From NCBI RefSeq assembly GCF_963667775.1, contig NZ_OY764015.1:310001-374000 (forward strand): a DNA stretch of 64,000 bases, in the 5' to 3' direction. The notes below the pieces were generated by a model. The model saw only the letters and a program-made list of their open reading frames with translations, had not been told where the DNA came from and searched no databases. Below are positions 47,293 to 54,990 of this stretch, one piece after another. This DNA is from an uncultured Trichococcus sp. Its GTDB lineage: Bacteria > Bacillota > Bacilli > Lactobacillales > Aerococcaceae. Numbering within the stretch: the stretch's first letter is position 1; every line of letters starts with the position of its first letter. A program made the position numbers and the translations under genes.

Positions 47293-47450
47293 CCGGACCG
47301 CAACAAAAGCAGTCACCCAAATCAGCTGCCGTAATGTTGCGCCGCTTCCAATAAAATTGTAAAGGTTCGATTAAGTTGATGGATCGCAAAAGCATTTTCT
47401 CCGCAAAAAAGGTACAATAGAAACATATACTGTATGAAAGAAGGGGAATT

Positions 47451-47957
47451 ATGCATAAGAAAAAATTATCCGCATTTCTTTTAGGGTCAACAGCATGGTT
47501 GCTGGTCGCATGCCAAAACCCGGCAACAGACACGACAGCCACCGAGACGGCGACAAGCACGTCGCAAGTGCAGTCAGATACAGTGGTGACCAGTCAAGCT
47601 GCTTCGAGAGCCAGCAGCTTGAAAGCTGCCGAGAGCGTGCAGGCACAGATGCCGTCCGCAAGCAGCATCACTGCAGATTCCGCAACGACAGCTGATACTG
47701 CCCAAACCGCCGATGAGTCAGCGCTGATCACCGAAGCGAAACAAACAATCACGCAATTGACAGGCTATGTCGAAAGTGAAGTGTACCTGTTCATCGTGGA
47801 AGCGGTCGAGGGCAATGAAGTCACCATCAACGTCCGTGAAAACGGCATCGATGTAGCCAGCTCCGTCGGCTTTTACCGTTATAACGGGACGACCGGGGAA
47901 TTGCTGGAAATGGATATCGTAACCGGAGAATACACCCGCCATCCTGCACAATATTAA
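47451..47957 (+). CDS. Small lipoprotein with Ser/Thr/Ala-rich linker, function unknown
   Basis: The first 21 residues form a lipoprotein signal (MHKKKLSAFLLGSTAWLLVA-C). A low-complexity linker rich in Thr, Ala and Ser (about residues 24-95) leads to a compact C-terminal domain of about 70 residues (ITEAKQTITQLTGYVESEVYLF, VTINVRENGIDVASSVGFYRYN), probably beta-rich and exposed outside the membrane. I do not recognise the domain. AAGGGG is 7 nt before the ATG. The downstream DUF2179 gene starts 35 bp later, so they may be co-transcribed. Confidence 0.8.
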   Translation: MHKKKLSAFLLGSTAWLLVACQNPATDTTATETATSTSQVQSDTVVTSQAASRASSLKAAESVQAQMPSASSITADSATTADTAQTADESALITEAKQTITQLTGYVESEVYLFIVEAVEGNEVTINVRENGIDVASSVGFYRYNGTTGELLEMDIVTGEYTRHPAQY

Positions 47958-47992
47958 AAAATAGGCTTGAATCAAAAAAATGAGGAGTGATG

Positions 47993-48523
47993 ATGATTTT
48001 CGATCTGGGATTACTGGCAAAAATATTTGCAATCAATTTGAGTTATGTGACGCTGAACACGATCCGCTTCATGCTGACGATGAAAGGTTACCGTATCTTG
48101 GCGCCGCTCTTGAGCATGGTGGAAATCGTCATTTATGTATTGGGTCTGTCGATGGTCATGAACAGTCTCGACAATCCGCTCAATCTGGCGGCCTATGCAC
48201 TCGGATACGGCGCCGGCATCGGTATCGGCATCAAAATCGAGGATTGGCTCGCGCTCGGCTACACAATGATCACAGTCATGACCCAAGATGCAAGCAGCAC
48301 AATGCCGAACCAATTGCGCGATCTCGGCTACGGGGTCTCCAGCTACAGAGCCAACGGCAGGGACGGCGAGCGGCTTGTGCTCGAAATCCTGCTGACGCGG
48401 AAGGCCGAACGCCACCTGCAGAACAAAGTGTTGGAAATCGATCCGAAAGCTTTCATGGTGTCATACGATCCGAAGTATATCCATGGAGGCTTCTGGTCCA
48501 AACGCGTCCATCTGGGCAAGTAA
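47993..48523 (+). CDS. DUF2179/UPF0316 membrane protein
   Basis: 176 aa with three N-terminal hydrophobic segments (LLAKIFAINLSYVTLNTIRF, ILAPLLSMVEIVIYVLGLSM, LAAYALGYGAGIGIGIKI) and a soluble C-terminal DUF2179 domain (EILLTRKAERHLQNKVLEIDPKAFMVSYDP). This is the YebE-like UPF0316 family, for which no function is established. Three consecutive possible starts exist (GTG 47987, ATG 47990, ATG 47993); the last has the best spacing (5 nt) from GAGGAG. Confidence 0.88.
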   Translation: MIFDLGLLAKIFAINLSYVTLNTIRFMLTMKGYRILAPLLSMVEIVIYVLGLSMVMNSLDNPLNLAAYALGYGAGIGIGIKIEDWLALGYTMITVMTQDASSTMPNQLRDLGYGVSSYRANGRDGERLVLEILLTRKAERHLQNKVLEIDPKAFMVSYDPKYIHGGFWSKRVHLGK

Positions 48524-48563
48524 ACGAATGAACAAATGAACGGACAAGGAAAGGGGAAACGAG

Positions 48564-49511
48564 ATGGCAGAACTTGTTAAATTGGGAAAAACCGACCTAC
48601 TGATCCATCCGATCGGGCTGGGAGCGAACAAAATCGCCGCAGCTGATCCGGAAACGAACACCGAATACGGTGGTGATGTGCTGTTGAGCGCAATCAACAA
48701 AGGACTTAATTTTATCGATACAGCCTTCCTTTACGGGATGGGCACTTCCGAAACGATCATAGGCAAGACGCTGAAGGAACGCAACCTGCGCAACAACGTG
48801 GTCATCGCCACAAAAGGTGCGCATCAAGTGACGGAAAAGGGCATCGTCCTGAACAACAATCCGGCTTTCCTGACGGAGCAGGTCGAAAACAGCCTGAGAC
48901 GTCTGCAGACCGATCATATCGATCTTTACTACATCCATTTTCCGGATGAAGCGACACCCAAAGCCGAAGCTGTCGGTGCGCTGCATCGACTGAAGGAACA
49001 AGGAAAAATCCGTGCCATCGGTGTCTCAAACTTCAGTCTGGAGCAGCTGAAGGAAGGCAACGCCAACGGCTATGTCGATGTCGTCCAGGATGAATACAAC
49101 CTCCTGAACCAGTCGGCCGAAGAGGGGTTATTCCCATACTGCCGCGAGCAAGGCATCTCCTTCATCCCATACTTCCCGTTCGCATCCGGTCTGCTGGCCG
49201 GCAAGTACAGGGAAGATTCGGTCCTGCCGGAAAAGCAAAGGAAGCGCCCGCAGTTCCAGGGCGATACTTACAAAGATATCCTAAAGCGCGTGGACCAGAT
49301 CCGTCCGCTCGCCGAGAAGCACCGGACCGGATTGCAGAATGTCGTTTTGGCCTATTATCTGTCAAAGGACGTCGTCGACGCTGTCATTCCGGGCGCACGC
49401 AATCAGCAGCAGGTGCTTGAAAACCTTGAAGCCGCTGATGTCCGCTTGGATGCGGAGGATGTCGCATTGATCCAGCAAGCTTTTCCGGCGTCTTACCGAT
49501 TGCCGAAATAA
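48564..49511 (+). CDS. Aldo/keto reductase
   Basis: A TIM-barrel NADPH oxidoreductase of 315 aa. FIDTAFLYGMGTSETIIGKTL holds the catalytic Asp and Tyr, VVIATKGAHQ the catalytic Lys and IDLYYIHFPDEATP replaces the usual His-containing LxxxHxPD segment, with GVSNFSLEQL and the NADP-binding C-terminus VIPGARNQQQVLENLEA. Substrate unknown. AAGGGG precedes the ATG. It is separated from the DUF2179 gene by 40 bp. Confidence 0.92.
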   Translation: MAELVKLGKTDLLIHPIGLGANKIAAADPETNTEYGGDVLLSAINKGLNFIDTAFLYGMGTSETIIGKTLKERNLRNNVVIATKGAHQVTEKGIVLNNNPAFLTEQVENSLRRLQTDHIDLYYIHFPDEATPKAEAVGALHRLKEQGKIRAIGVSNFSLEQLKEGNANGYVDVVQDEYNLLNQSAEEGLFPYCREQGISFIPYFPFASGLLAGKYREDSVLPEKQRKRPQFQGDTYKDILKRVDQIRPLAEKHRTGLQNVVLAYYLSKDVVDAVIPGARNQQQVLENLEAADVRLDAEDVALIQQAFPASYRLPK

Positions 49512-49561
49512 CTTTCTGATTGTCGAAAAACTTTTAGATTACAAAATGATGAAAAAAGCAT

Positions 49562-49590
49562 TTGACATTCATTAGCTTCAGGCATAGAAT
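49562..49590 (+). promoter_or_regulatory. ilvE promoter
   Basis: Perfect -35 TTGACA and TAGAAT with a 17-bp spacer, 32 bp before the leader peptide. Confidence 0.85.
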
Positions 49591-49622
49591 TACATCATAA
49601 TCTAACAAACAGAAGGGGGAGA

Positions 49623-49718
49623 ATGGGAATGGATGCGAGTTGTGAAATGTGTATGTTACAAAATAAAATGGAAGCGCCGTTCTCATTTGATGCCCTAGTC
49701 ATTCTAAAAGTGATTTAG
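49623..49718 (+). CDS. Leader peptide of ilvE, rich in branched-chain codons at its end
   Basis: A 31-codon frame with AAGGGG 4 nt upstream ends DALVILKVI-stop: six of the last seven codons are Leu, Val or Ile (CTA, GTC, ATT, CTA, GTG, ATT; the other is Lys), with the uncommon CTA used twice. It stops 55 nt before a strong intrinsic terminator. This is the layout of ribosome-mediated attenuation in which starvation for a branched-chain amino acid stalls the ribosome. ATG 49629 is an alternative start. No T-box sequence is present. Confidence 0.7.
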   Translation: MGMDASCEMCMLQNKMEAPFSFDALVILKVI

Positions 49719-49769
49719 CCCAGGATCCTACTTACTACAAGTAGAGTCCTATTTCCGTTTCATTGGGCT
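49717..49769 (+). promoter_or_regulatory. Leader hairpin upstream of the ilvE terminator
   Basis: AGCCCA pairs with TGGGCT and encloses AGGA-tc-CTACTT / AAGTAG-ag-TCCT. It begins at the leader stop codon, so a terminating ribosome would cover it. Also TCATTCT inside the leader codons is complementary to AGAATGA of the terminator's left arm, a possible antiterminator pairing. Confidence 0.55.
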
Positions 49770-49774
49770 CTCAT

Positions 49775-49814
49775 AAAGAATGAGCCTGACCACATAGGCT
49801 CATTCTTTTTTTCT
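49775..49814 (+). terminator. ilvE leader attenuator terminator
   Basis: AAAGAATGAGCCT pairs perfectly over 13 bp with AGGCTCATTCTTT around 8 nt, followed by a T-run. It lies 43 bp before ilvE, so transcription must read through it for expression. Confidence 0.93.
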
Positions 49815-49856
49815 TTCAGTATGACAGGTAAATAAAATAGATATGGAGTGGTTTGG

Positions 49857-50906
49857 ATGACAGAAATGACACAGACAGAAGAACAGAAAGCGTTGAACAT
49901 CGATTGGGAAAATCTGGGGTTCAGCTACATCAAGACGGATTACCGCTTCATTTCTTATTGGAAAGACGGGAAATGGGACGACGGCGAAATGACGACAGAC
50001 AACAAAGTCCACATCAGCGAAGGCTCGCCGGTGCTGCACTATGGCCAATCCTGCTTCGAGGGGATGAAGGCTTACCGCACAAAAGACGGCAGCATCAACC
50101 TGTTCCGTCCTGAAGAAAACGCCAAACGGATGATCAACAGCTGCCGACGTCTGTTGATGCCTGAGTTTCCGGTTGAAAAATTTGTCGAAGCCGCCAAAGC
50201 GGTCGTAAAAGCCAATGAAAAATGGGTACCGCCCTACAACACCGGCAGTACGCTCTATCTGCGCCCGTATATGATCGGTGTCGGCGACAACATCGGCGTC
50301 AGCCCGGCGACCGAATACATCTTCTCCATCTTTGTAATGCCGGTTGGACCTTACTTCAAAGGCGGCCTGACGCCGACGAACTTCATCGTTTCCGACTACG
50401 ACCGCGCCGCTCCGCACGGTACGGGTGCAGCGAAGGTCGGCGGAAACTACGCAAGCAGCCTGCTGCCGGGCAAAGAAGCGCATGACCGCAACTTCAGCGA
50501 CTGCATCTACTTGGATCCGGCATCGCACACGAAGATTGAAGAAGTAGGTTCCGCAAACTTCTTCGGCATCACGAAGGACAACCGTTTCGTGACTCCGAAA
50601 TCACCATCGATCCTGCCGAGCATCACCAAGTATTCCTTGTTGTATTTGGCCGAGCACAATTTGGGCATGGAAGTCGAGGAAGGCGATGTCTACATCGACA
50701 AGCTGGATGAATTCAGCGAAGCCGGTGCTTGCGGTACCGCAGCTGTCATTTCTCCAATCGGCGGCATCCAAAACGGCGACGATTTCCACGTCTTCTATTC
50801 GGAAACGGAAGTCGGACCGGTAACGCGCAAATTGTATGAGGAACTGACCGGCATCCAATTCGGCGACATCGAAGCACCGGAAGGCTGGATCGTGAAAGTG
50901 GACTAA
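49857..50906 (+). CDS. ilvE: Branched-chain amino-acid aminotransferase
   Basis: Transfers amino groups between glutamate and the keto acids of Leu, Ile and Val (PLP fold type IV). Motifs: LHYGQSCFEGMKAYR, the PLP Lys in GTGAAKVGGNYASSL (about residue 193), and EEVGSANFFGITKDNRFVTPKSPSILPSITK. 349-350 aa, the BCAT length seen in Lactobacillales and eukaryotes. Start 49857 has TGGAGTGG upstream. Monocistronic between the attenuator and a terminator. Confidence 0.97.
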   Translation: MTEMTQTEEQKALNIDWENLGFSYIKTDYRFISYWKDGKWDDGEMTTDNKVHISEGSPVLHYGQSCFEGMKAYRTKDGSINLFRPEENAKRMINSCRRLLMPEFPVEKFVEAAKAVVKANEKWVPPYNTGSTLYLRPYMIGVGDNIGVSPATEYIFSIFVMPVGPYFKGGLTPTNFIVSDYDRAAPHGTGAAKVGGNYASSLLPGKEAHDRNFSDCIYLDPASHTKIEEVGSANFFGITKDNRFVTPKSPSILPSITKYSLLYLAEHNLGMEVEEGDVYIDKLDEFSEAGACGTAAVISPIGGIQNGDDFHVFYSETEVGPVTRKLYEELTGIQFGDIEAPEGWIVKVD

Positions 50907-50918
50907 ACTAGATAGATG

Positions 50919-50968
50919 GAAAAGCAGCTCTCCCAAAGCTTTAGTGCTGAGGGATGGCTGTTTTTTTG
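50919..50968 (+). terminator. ilvE terminator
   Basis: AAAGCAGCTCTCCC pairs imperfectly with GGGATGGCTGTTTT; seven T follow. Confidence 0.8.
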
Positions 50969-50976
50969 GTGCTGGC

Positions 50977-51556
50977 TTCCGGAGGGGAGGTCGTCAGCTC
51001 CGGCGAGGGTGCGCTGGCCGGAGAACAGCATGCGCGCGGGCGACCAACTCCGGCGAGCGAATGTTGGCCGGAGGAGAGGCATTATCCGGGTGTCGGACTC
51101 CGGCGAAGCCGAGCCAATCGGAGGTGACATTTTACCGGGATCCCCAGCTCCGGCGAGGACCGCCTTCGCCGGCGGAAAACGCTAGCGCCGGTGAACGGGT
51201 CGTTCCTCGGAGAACAGCATGCGCGCGGGCGACCAACTCCGGCGAGCGAATGTTGGCCGGAGGAGAGGCGTTATCCGGGGACCGAACTCCGGCGAAGCCG
51301 AGCCAACCGGAGGTGACATTTTACCGGGATCCCCAGCTCCGGCGAGGACCGCCTTCGCCGGCGGAAAACGCTAGCGCCGGTGAACGGGTCGTTCCTCGTA
51401 GAACAGCATGCGCGCGGGCGACCAACTCCGGCGAGCGAATGTTGGCCGGAGGAGAGGCGTTATCCGGGGACCGAACTCCGGCGAAGCCGAGCCAGCCGGA
51501 GGTGACATTTTACCGGGATCTTCATCTCCGGCGAGGACCGCCTTCGCCGGAACAGG
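50977..51556 (+). repeat. Long palindrome array with 189-bp higher-order tandem repeat
   Basis: Three near-identical blocks of 189 bp begin at about 51021, 51210 and 51399 (the last incomplete). Each block carries four CTCCGGCGA-type palindromes, for example AACTCCGGCGAGCG ... TTGGCCGGAGGAG, GACTCCGGCGAAGCC ... and AGCTCCGGCGAGG ... CCTTCGCCGGCGG, spaced 40-52 bp. About 13 units in all. An open frame runs through the array, but its product is an Arg/Pro/Ala-rich repeat without a proper start and I do not consider it a gene. The rest of the 748-bp gap up to 51654 contains only AT-rich promoter-like sequence. Confidence 0.92.
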
Positions 51557-51654
51557 TCGGATCACTGGAACAAGCAAGCGCAATGCATATCTGTGGCAAT
51601 CGGCCCCACTTTTAGCTATGATTAAGCTATAGAGTTTGGCGGGAGGAAAAAGCA

Positions 51655-52644
51655 ATGAACGCATTAAGGAAATACATCAAAAATCCAAAAATTCGCCAAA
51701 TCATCGTCCTGTTCCAGCAGCATTGGGGCCGGATGGAAATCGGGCGGCAGTCGGCTGAGATGGCCTACTATGTGTTGTTGGCGCTGCTTCCGTCGCTGTT
51801 GTTGCTGGGGAACATCATTCCATTGCTGCCGTTGCCGCGGGAGCAGGTGCTCTCCTACGTGGAGATGGCTCTACCGCTTGAAGTCAGCAATACACTCACC
51901 CCGATACTGGAACAATACTTGAATAGCGGCAGTGGAGGGGTGGTTTCGTTCGGGCTGGTGCTGTCGATCTGGACGGCTTCGAGAGCCTTCAATGTTTTTC
52001 AGAATGTTTTGAATCAAGTGTACAATACGAAGATGCGTAAAAATATCATCGTCCACAGGATCTTTTCATTCGTGATCGCCTTTCTGTTGGTTGCCATGAT
52101 TGCGCTTGTCGCTTTCCTGTTCATGTTCGGCAGATATATCCGGGATTTCTTCGAAGAGTTTTTGTCCATGCAGTTGGACTTCATCACAGCCTTCGAAAAT
52201 TTCCGCTGGATCGTTGCCTTTTTGATCATCGCCATCATCATGACAGTCATTTATTATGTGGTGCCGAATGTGCGCTGGTCATTCAAATATTCGGTGCCGG
52301 GTGCAGCGTTCGCAACAATCGGCTTCCTCTTGATTTCGCAGCTGTTCTCCTTGTATGTCGGAATCGCCGGCAGCCAGGCCATCGGGAACGGGGCGATCGG
52401 AGTCGTGATCACGCTGCTGCTATGGCTGTACCTGATGGGGACGGTGCTGATATTGGGTGGCTTCCTCAATGTGATGCTGTACCATTATTTCCGGCCTTTG
52501 CCGATTGTCCTGAAGGAAGAGAGCCGCTATGCGATCCGTTATTCGAAGAACGCATTGGCGTTGACCGTCAACGAACAATCTTTGAAACGGCGCCTGATCC
52601 GCAAAAAACTGCGTATCCAAGGCAACAAACAAGCAGACAAGTGA
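51655..52644 (+). CDS. YihY/virulence factor BrkB family membrane protein
   Basis: 329 aa with about six transmembrane helices, starting around residues 36-58 (SAEMAYYVLLALLPSLLLLG, the family hallmark), then VSFGLVLSIWTASRAFNVFQ, FVIAFLLVAMIALVAFLFMF, WIVAFLIIAIIMTVIYYVVP, FATIGFLLISQLFSLYV and GVVITLLLWLYLMGTVLILG. The C-terminus is cytoplasmic and basic. Often annotated as ribonuclease BN in the past, which is wrong for this family; function unknown. GGGAGGA 8 nt before the ATG. Confidence 0.93.
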   Translation: MNALRKYIKNPKIRQIIVLFQQHWGRMEIGRQSAEMAYYVLLALLPSLLLLGNIIPLLPLPREQVLSYVEMALPLEVSNTLTPILEQYLNSGSGGVVSFGLVLSIWTASRAFNVFQNVLNQVYNTKMRKNIIVHRIFSFVIAFLLVAMIALVAFLFMFGRYIRDFFEEFLSMQLDFITAFENFRWIVAFLIIAIIMTVIYYVVPNVRWSFKYSVPGAAFATIGFLLISQLFSLYVGIAGSQAIGNGAIGVVITLLLWLYLMGTVLILGGFLNVMLYHYFRPLPIVLKEESRYAIRYSKNALALTVNEQSLKRRLIRKKLRIQGNKQADK

Positions 52645-52661
52645 TTGAATCCGGAATGACG

Positions 52662-52708
52662 AGGCGGAGAGGTTTAGGTTTTTTTAAACCTCGGCGCCTT
52701 TTTTTTTG
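52662..52708 (+). terminator. yihY terminator
   Basis: AGGCGGAGAGGTTTA pairs with TAAACCTCGGCGCCT around GGTTTTTT, followed by nine T. Confidence 0.92.
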
Positions 52709-52771
52709 GGCGAAGTTTCTATATAATGAAAAGATAGCACGCCCATTGTTTTTGAAAGAAAGGATTTAATC

Positions 52772-53968
52772 ATGCGAAATCAACAAACTACGCAGAATGC
52801 GGATGTTTCGAAGATCGATTACGGCATTATCCTGTCCGTGTTCCTTCTGGCCATCATCAGCGTCCTGACGATTTATTCAACTACTGTCCTGCAGACGGAC
52901 GGCGGCATCGGTACGACCATCATGCAGCTCGTCTGGTACGGCATCGGCATCATCGCCGCAGCCATCGTAATGCATTTCGATTCCGAACAACTCTGGAAAG
53001 TCGCGCCGATTGCATACGGGGCCGGCATCCTATTACTGTTCCTGGTCCTGATTTTCTATGACCGCAACACTTATGCGCTGCAAGGGGCAAAAAGTTGGTT
53101 CCGCTTCGGTGGCGTCACCTTCCAGCCGTCTGAAGTCGTGAAGGTCGCCCTCATCATCATGCTGGCGCGGGTCATCACCGAGCACAATATGCAGATCGAT
53201 GACCGGACCGAAAAGACCGACATGAACCTGCTTCTGAAGATCGCCATGTGGTCGGCACCGCCGCTGCTGCTGGTCATCCTGCAGAATGACCTCGGTACCA
53301 CGCTCGTTTTCCTGGCGATCATCATCGGCATGACGTTCCTTTCCGGCGTATCCTGGAAAATCCTGCTGCCCGTATTCGGTACGATCGGGGCCCTCGGATC
53401 GCTGCTCATCTACCTGGTTGTCTACAATCGCGACGTGCTCCTGAATTTCGGCTTCCAGAATTACCAATTCGCCCGGATCGATTCCTGGCTCGACCCGTTC
53501 GGGGACAGCACCGGGGATGCCTATCAACTGGCGCAAAGCATGAAAGCGATCGGATCAGGCAAACTGTTCGGCAAAGGCCTCGGCGTTTCCGAAGTCTACG
53601 TGCCGGTTCGCGTTTCCGATATGATTTTTTCCACGATCGGCGAGAATTTCGGCTTCATCGGCGGGTGTTTTCTCATTTTCATCTATTTCCTGCTGATCTA
53701 CCAAATGATCCGCATCTGTTTCGATACGAAAAATGAATTTTATGCCTACATGGCGACGGGCGTCATCATGATGATCCTGTTCCACGTATTGGAAAATATT
53801 GGCATGACGATCGGGCTATTGCCGATCACCGGTATCCCATTGCCGTTCATCTCGCAAGGGGGCTCGGCGCTCCTCGGCAATATGCTCGGAATTGGACTGG
53901 TCATGTCGATGCGTTACCATTACCGCAGCTACATGTTCTCGGATGAGGACGAACATTTCGGAATCTGA
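52772..53968 (+). CDS. rodA: FtsW/RodA/SpoVE family glycosyltransferase, probable RodA
   Basis: A SEDS membrane protein that polymerises lipid II with a partner PBP for cell elongation. 398 aa with about ten helices. Motifs: IDYGIILSVFLLAIISVLTIYSTT, GAKSWFRFGGVTFQPSEVVKVALI, LQNDLGTTLVFLAI, GFGxQ..: FGKGLGVSEVYVPVRVSDMIFSTIGENFGFIGG, which contains the catalytic Asp region (VSDMIF, where most RodA have TDFIF), and TGIPLPFISQGGSALLGNMLGIGLVMSM. AAAGGA before ATG. TATAAT at 52722 likely drives it together with the two genes downstream. Confidence 0.92.
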   Translation: MRNQQTTQNADVSKIDYGIILSVFLLAIISVLTIYSTTVLQTDGGIGTTIMQLVWYGIGIIAAAIVMHFDSEQLWKVAPIAYGAGILLLFLVLIFYDRNTYALQGAKSWFRFGGVTFQPSEVVKVALIIMLARVITEHNMQIDDRTEKTDMNLLLKIAMWSAPPLLLVILQNDLGTTLVFLAIIIGMTFLSGVSWKILLPVFGTIGALGSLLIYLVVYNRDVLLNFGFQNYQFARIDSWLDPFGDSTGDAYQLAQSMKAIGSGKLFGKGLGVSEVYVPVRVSDMIFSTIGENFGFIGGCFLIFIYFLLIYQMIRICFDTKNEFYAYMATGVIMMILFHVLENIGMTIGLLPITGIPLPFISQGGSALLGNMLGIGLVMSMRYHYRSYMFSDEDEHFGI

Positions 53969-53991
53969 CCCTAACTCAAGGAGGCAATTGC

Positions 53992-54345
53992 ATGATCACC
54001 ATTTACCAACATCCCCAATGCTCGACCTGCAAAAAGACGCGCGCTTGGTTCGACGAAGAGGGCATCGCCTATGAATTGAAGGACATCCGCGAAGAGCGTC
54101 CGGACCGGGAAAGCATCCGCCAAGCGATCGCATCAGGCAATCTGACGCTGCGCCGCATCTTCAACACGAGCGGCAACCTGTACAAGGAAATGCAACTGAA
54201 GGACAAACTCGACAGCATGGACCTAGAGGAAGCGCTGGACTTGCTCGAATCGGACGGCATGCTGATCCGTCGGCCATTCGTAACGGACGGCACGCAGATC
54301 ACGGTAGGCCACGACGAAGAGAAATTAACCACTACCTGGAAATAA
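53992..54345 (+). CDS. ArsC/Spx family thioredoxin-fold protein
   Basis: 117 aa with redox-active Cys10-x-x-Cys13 in QHPQCSTCKKTRAW and the family end RRPFVTDGTQITVGHDEE. This is the YusI/Spx-like branch named arsenate reductase in databases; the CxxC and lack of the RNA-polymerase-binding pattern make it less likely to be Spx itself, and arsenate activity is not shown. AAGGAGG lies 7 nt before ATG. It is directly followed by a GcvH-like gene, the same pairing as yusI-yusH in Bacillus, suggesting a joint role with lipoylation or redox. Confidence 0.88.
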   Translation: MITIYQHPQCSTCKKTRAWFDEEGIAYELKDIREERPDRESIRQAIASGNLTLRRIFNTSGNLYKEMQLKDKLDSMDLEEALDLLESDGMLIRRPFVTDGTQITVGHDEEKLTTTWK

Positions 54346-54363
54346 GCGAAGGAGGAAAACAAC

Positions 54364-54720
54364 ATGACTGAAAACACAGTGAAATACAGCGAGAACGGCT
54401 TCTGGATCAAGAAGGAAGCGGACAAGTACATCATCGGCCTATCCGAAAAAGGCCATGACGACCTGGGCGAAGTCAGCTTCATCGACCTGCCGGAAACGGG
54501 AGCGATCAAAACGACCGACACCCTGATCGGCGTGGAAGCCGCCAAAGCGATGACCGACTTGACTTCTCCATTGAACGGCACAATTACAGCCATCAACGAA
54601 GCGCTGGAAAACAATCCGGAGAACCTGAACAGCACCGATGCAACAGTGAACTGGATCTTCGAACTGACGGACGTATCCGCTGAGGCTTTCGAAGCTCTGC
54701 AGAACGAATCCGGACTGTAA
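54364..54720 (+). CDS. GcvH-like lipoyl-carrier protein
   Basis: 118 aa of the glycine cleavage H-protein fold: YIIGLSEKGHDDLGEVSFIDLPETG, then the lipoyl-lysine hairpin with Lys61 in GVEAAKAMTDLTSPLNGTI, and NPENLNSTDATVNWIFEL. In organisms without a full glycine cleavage system, GcvH-like proteins act as intermediates in lipoate transfer to the 2-oxoacid dehydrogenases. No gcvT or gcvP is in this window. The GAAGGAGG is 8-9 nt upstream. Ends with a strong terminator. Confidence 0.9.
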   Translation: MTENTVKYSENGFWIKKEADKYIIGLSEKGHDDLGEVSFIDLPETGAIKTTDTLIGVEAAKAMTDLTSPLNGTITAINEALENNPENLNSTDATVNWIFELTDVSAEAFEALQNESGL

Positions 54721-54736
54721 AAGAATGTGGAAAGAT

Positions 54737-54785
54737 AAAAAGGCAAGCATGCGGACATCGTGTCCGAGTGCTTGCCTTTTTGATT
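54737..54785 (+). terminator. Terminator after the GcvH-like gene
   Basis: AAAAGGCAAGCAT-GCGGACA pairs with TGTCCGA-GTGCTTGCCTTTT (small bulge), then a T-run. Confidence 0.93.
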
Positions 54786-54794
54786 TTTAATTGT

Positions 54795-54975
54795 GCCCCG
54801 GCGAAAGCCGGGTCGGCCGGAGGAGCCGGCCAGGAACTATTCTTTCCTCCGGTGAGAGGGATTTAGCCGGAGAAAAACTGATTATCCTGTTCTTTCCTCC
54901 GGCGAACGTTTCCTCACCGGAGGACGCGAAACTATTCCGTCACCAACTCCGTCCGCCGCCTCCTCACCGGAGTTG
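54795..54975 (+). repeat. Palindrome array, 4 units, ~50-bp period
   Basis: Units start near 54796, 54846, 54896 and 54943. They include CCTCCGGTGAGAGG ... TTAGCCGGAGA and CCTCCGGCGAACG ... CTCACCGGAGGA; the last is flanked by CAACTCCG ... CGGAGTTG like one unit after smpB. Two of the spacers share ACTATTCTTTCC / CTGTTCTTTCC-like sequence. Lies between two convergent genes. Confidence 0.88.
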
Positions 54976-54990
54976 GCGACCGCTAAATGC

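Noticed and set aside
49562-49856. T-box riboswitch upstream of ilvE
   Set aside because: The conserved T-box sequence (GGGTGG-ACCGCG type) is missing; a leader peptide explains the region better.
50944-51615. Long open frame of 223 codons across the palindrome array
   Set aside because: It has no good ribosome binding site, its product is a repeated Arg/Pro/Ala-rich peptide that follows the 189-bp DNA repeat, and the same type of array elsewhere is broken by stops.
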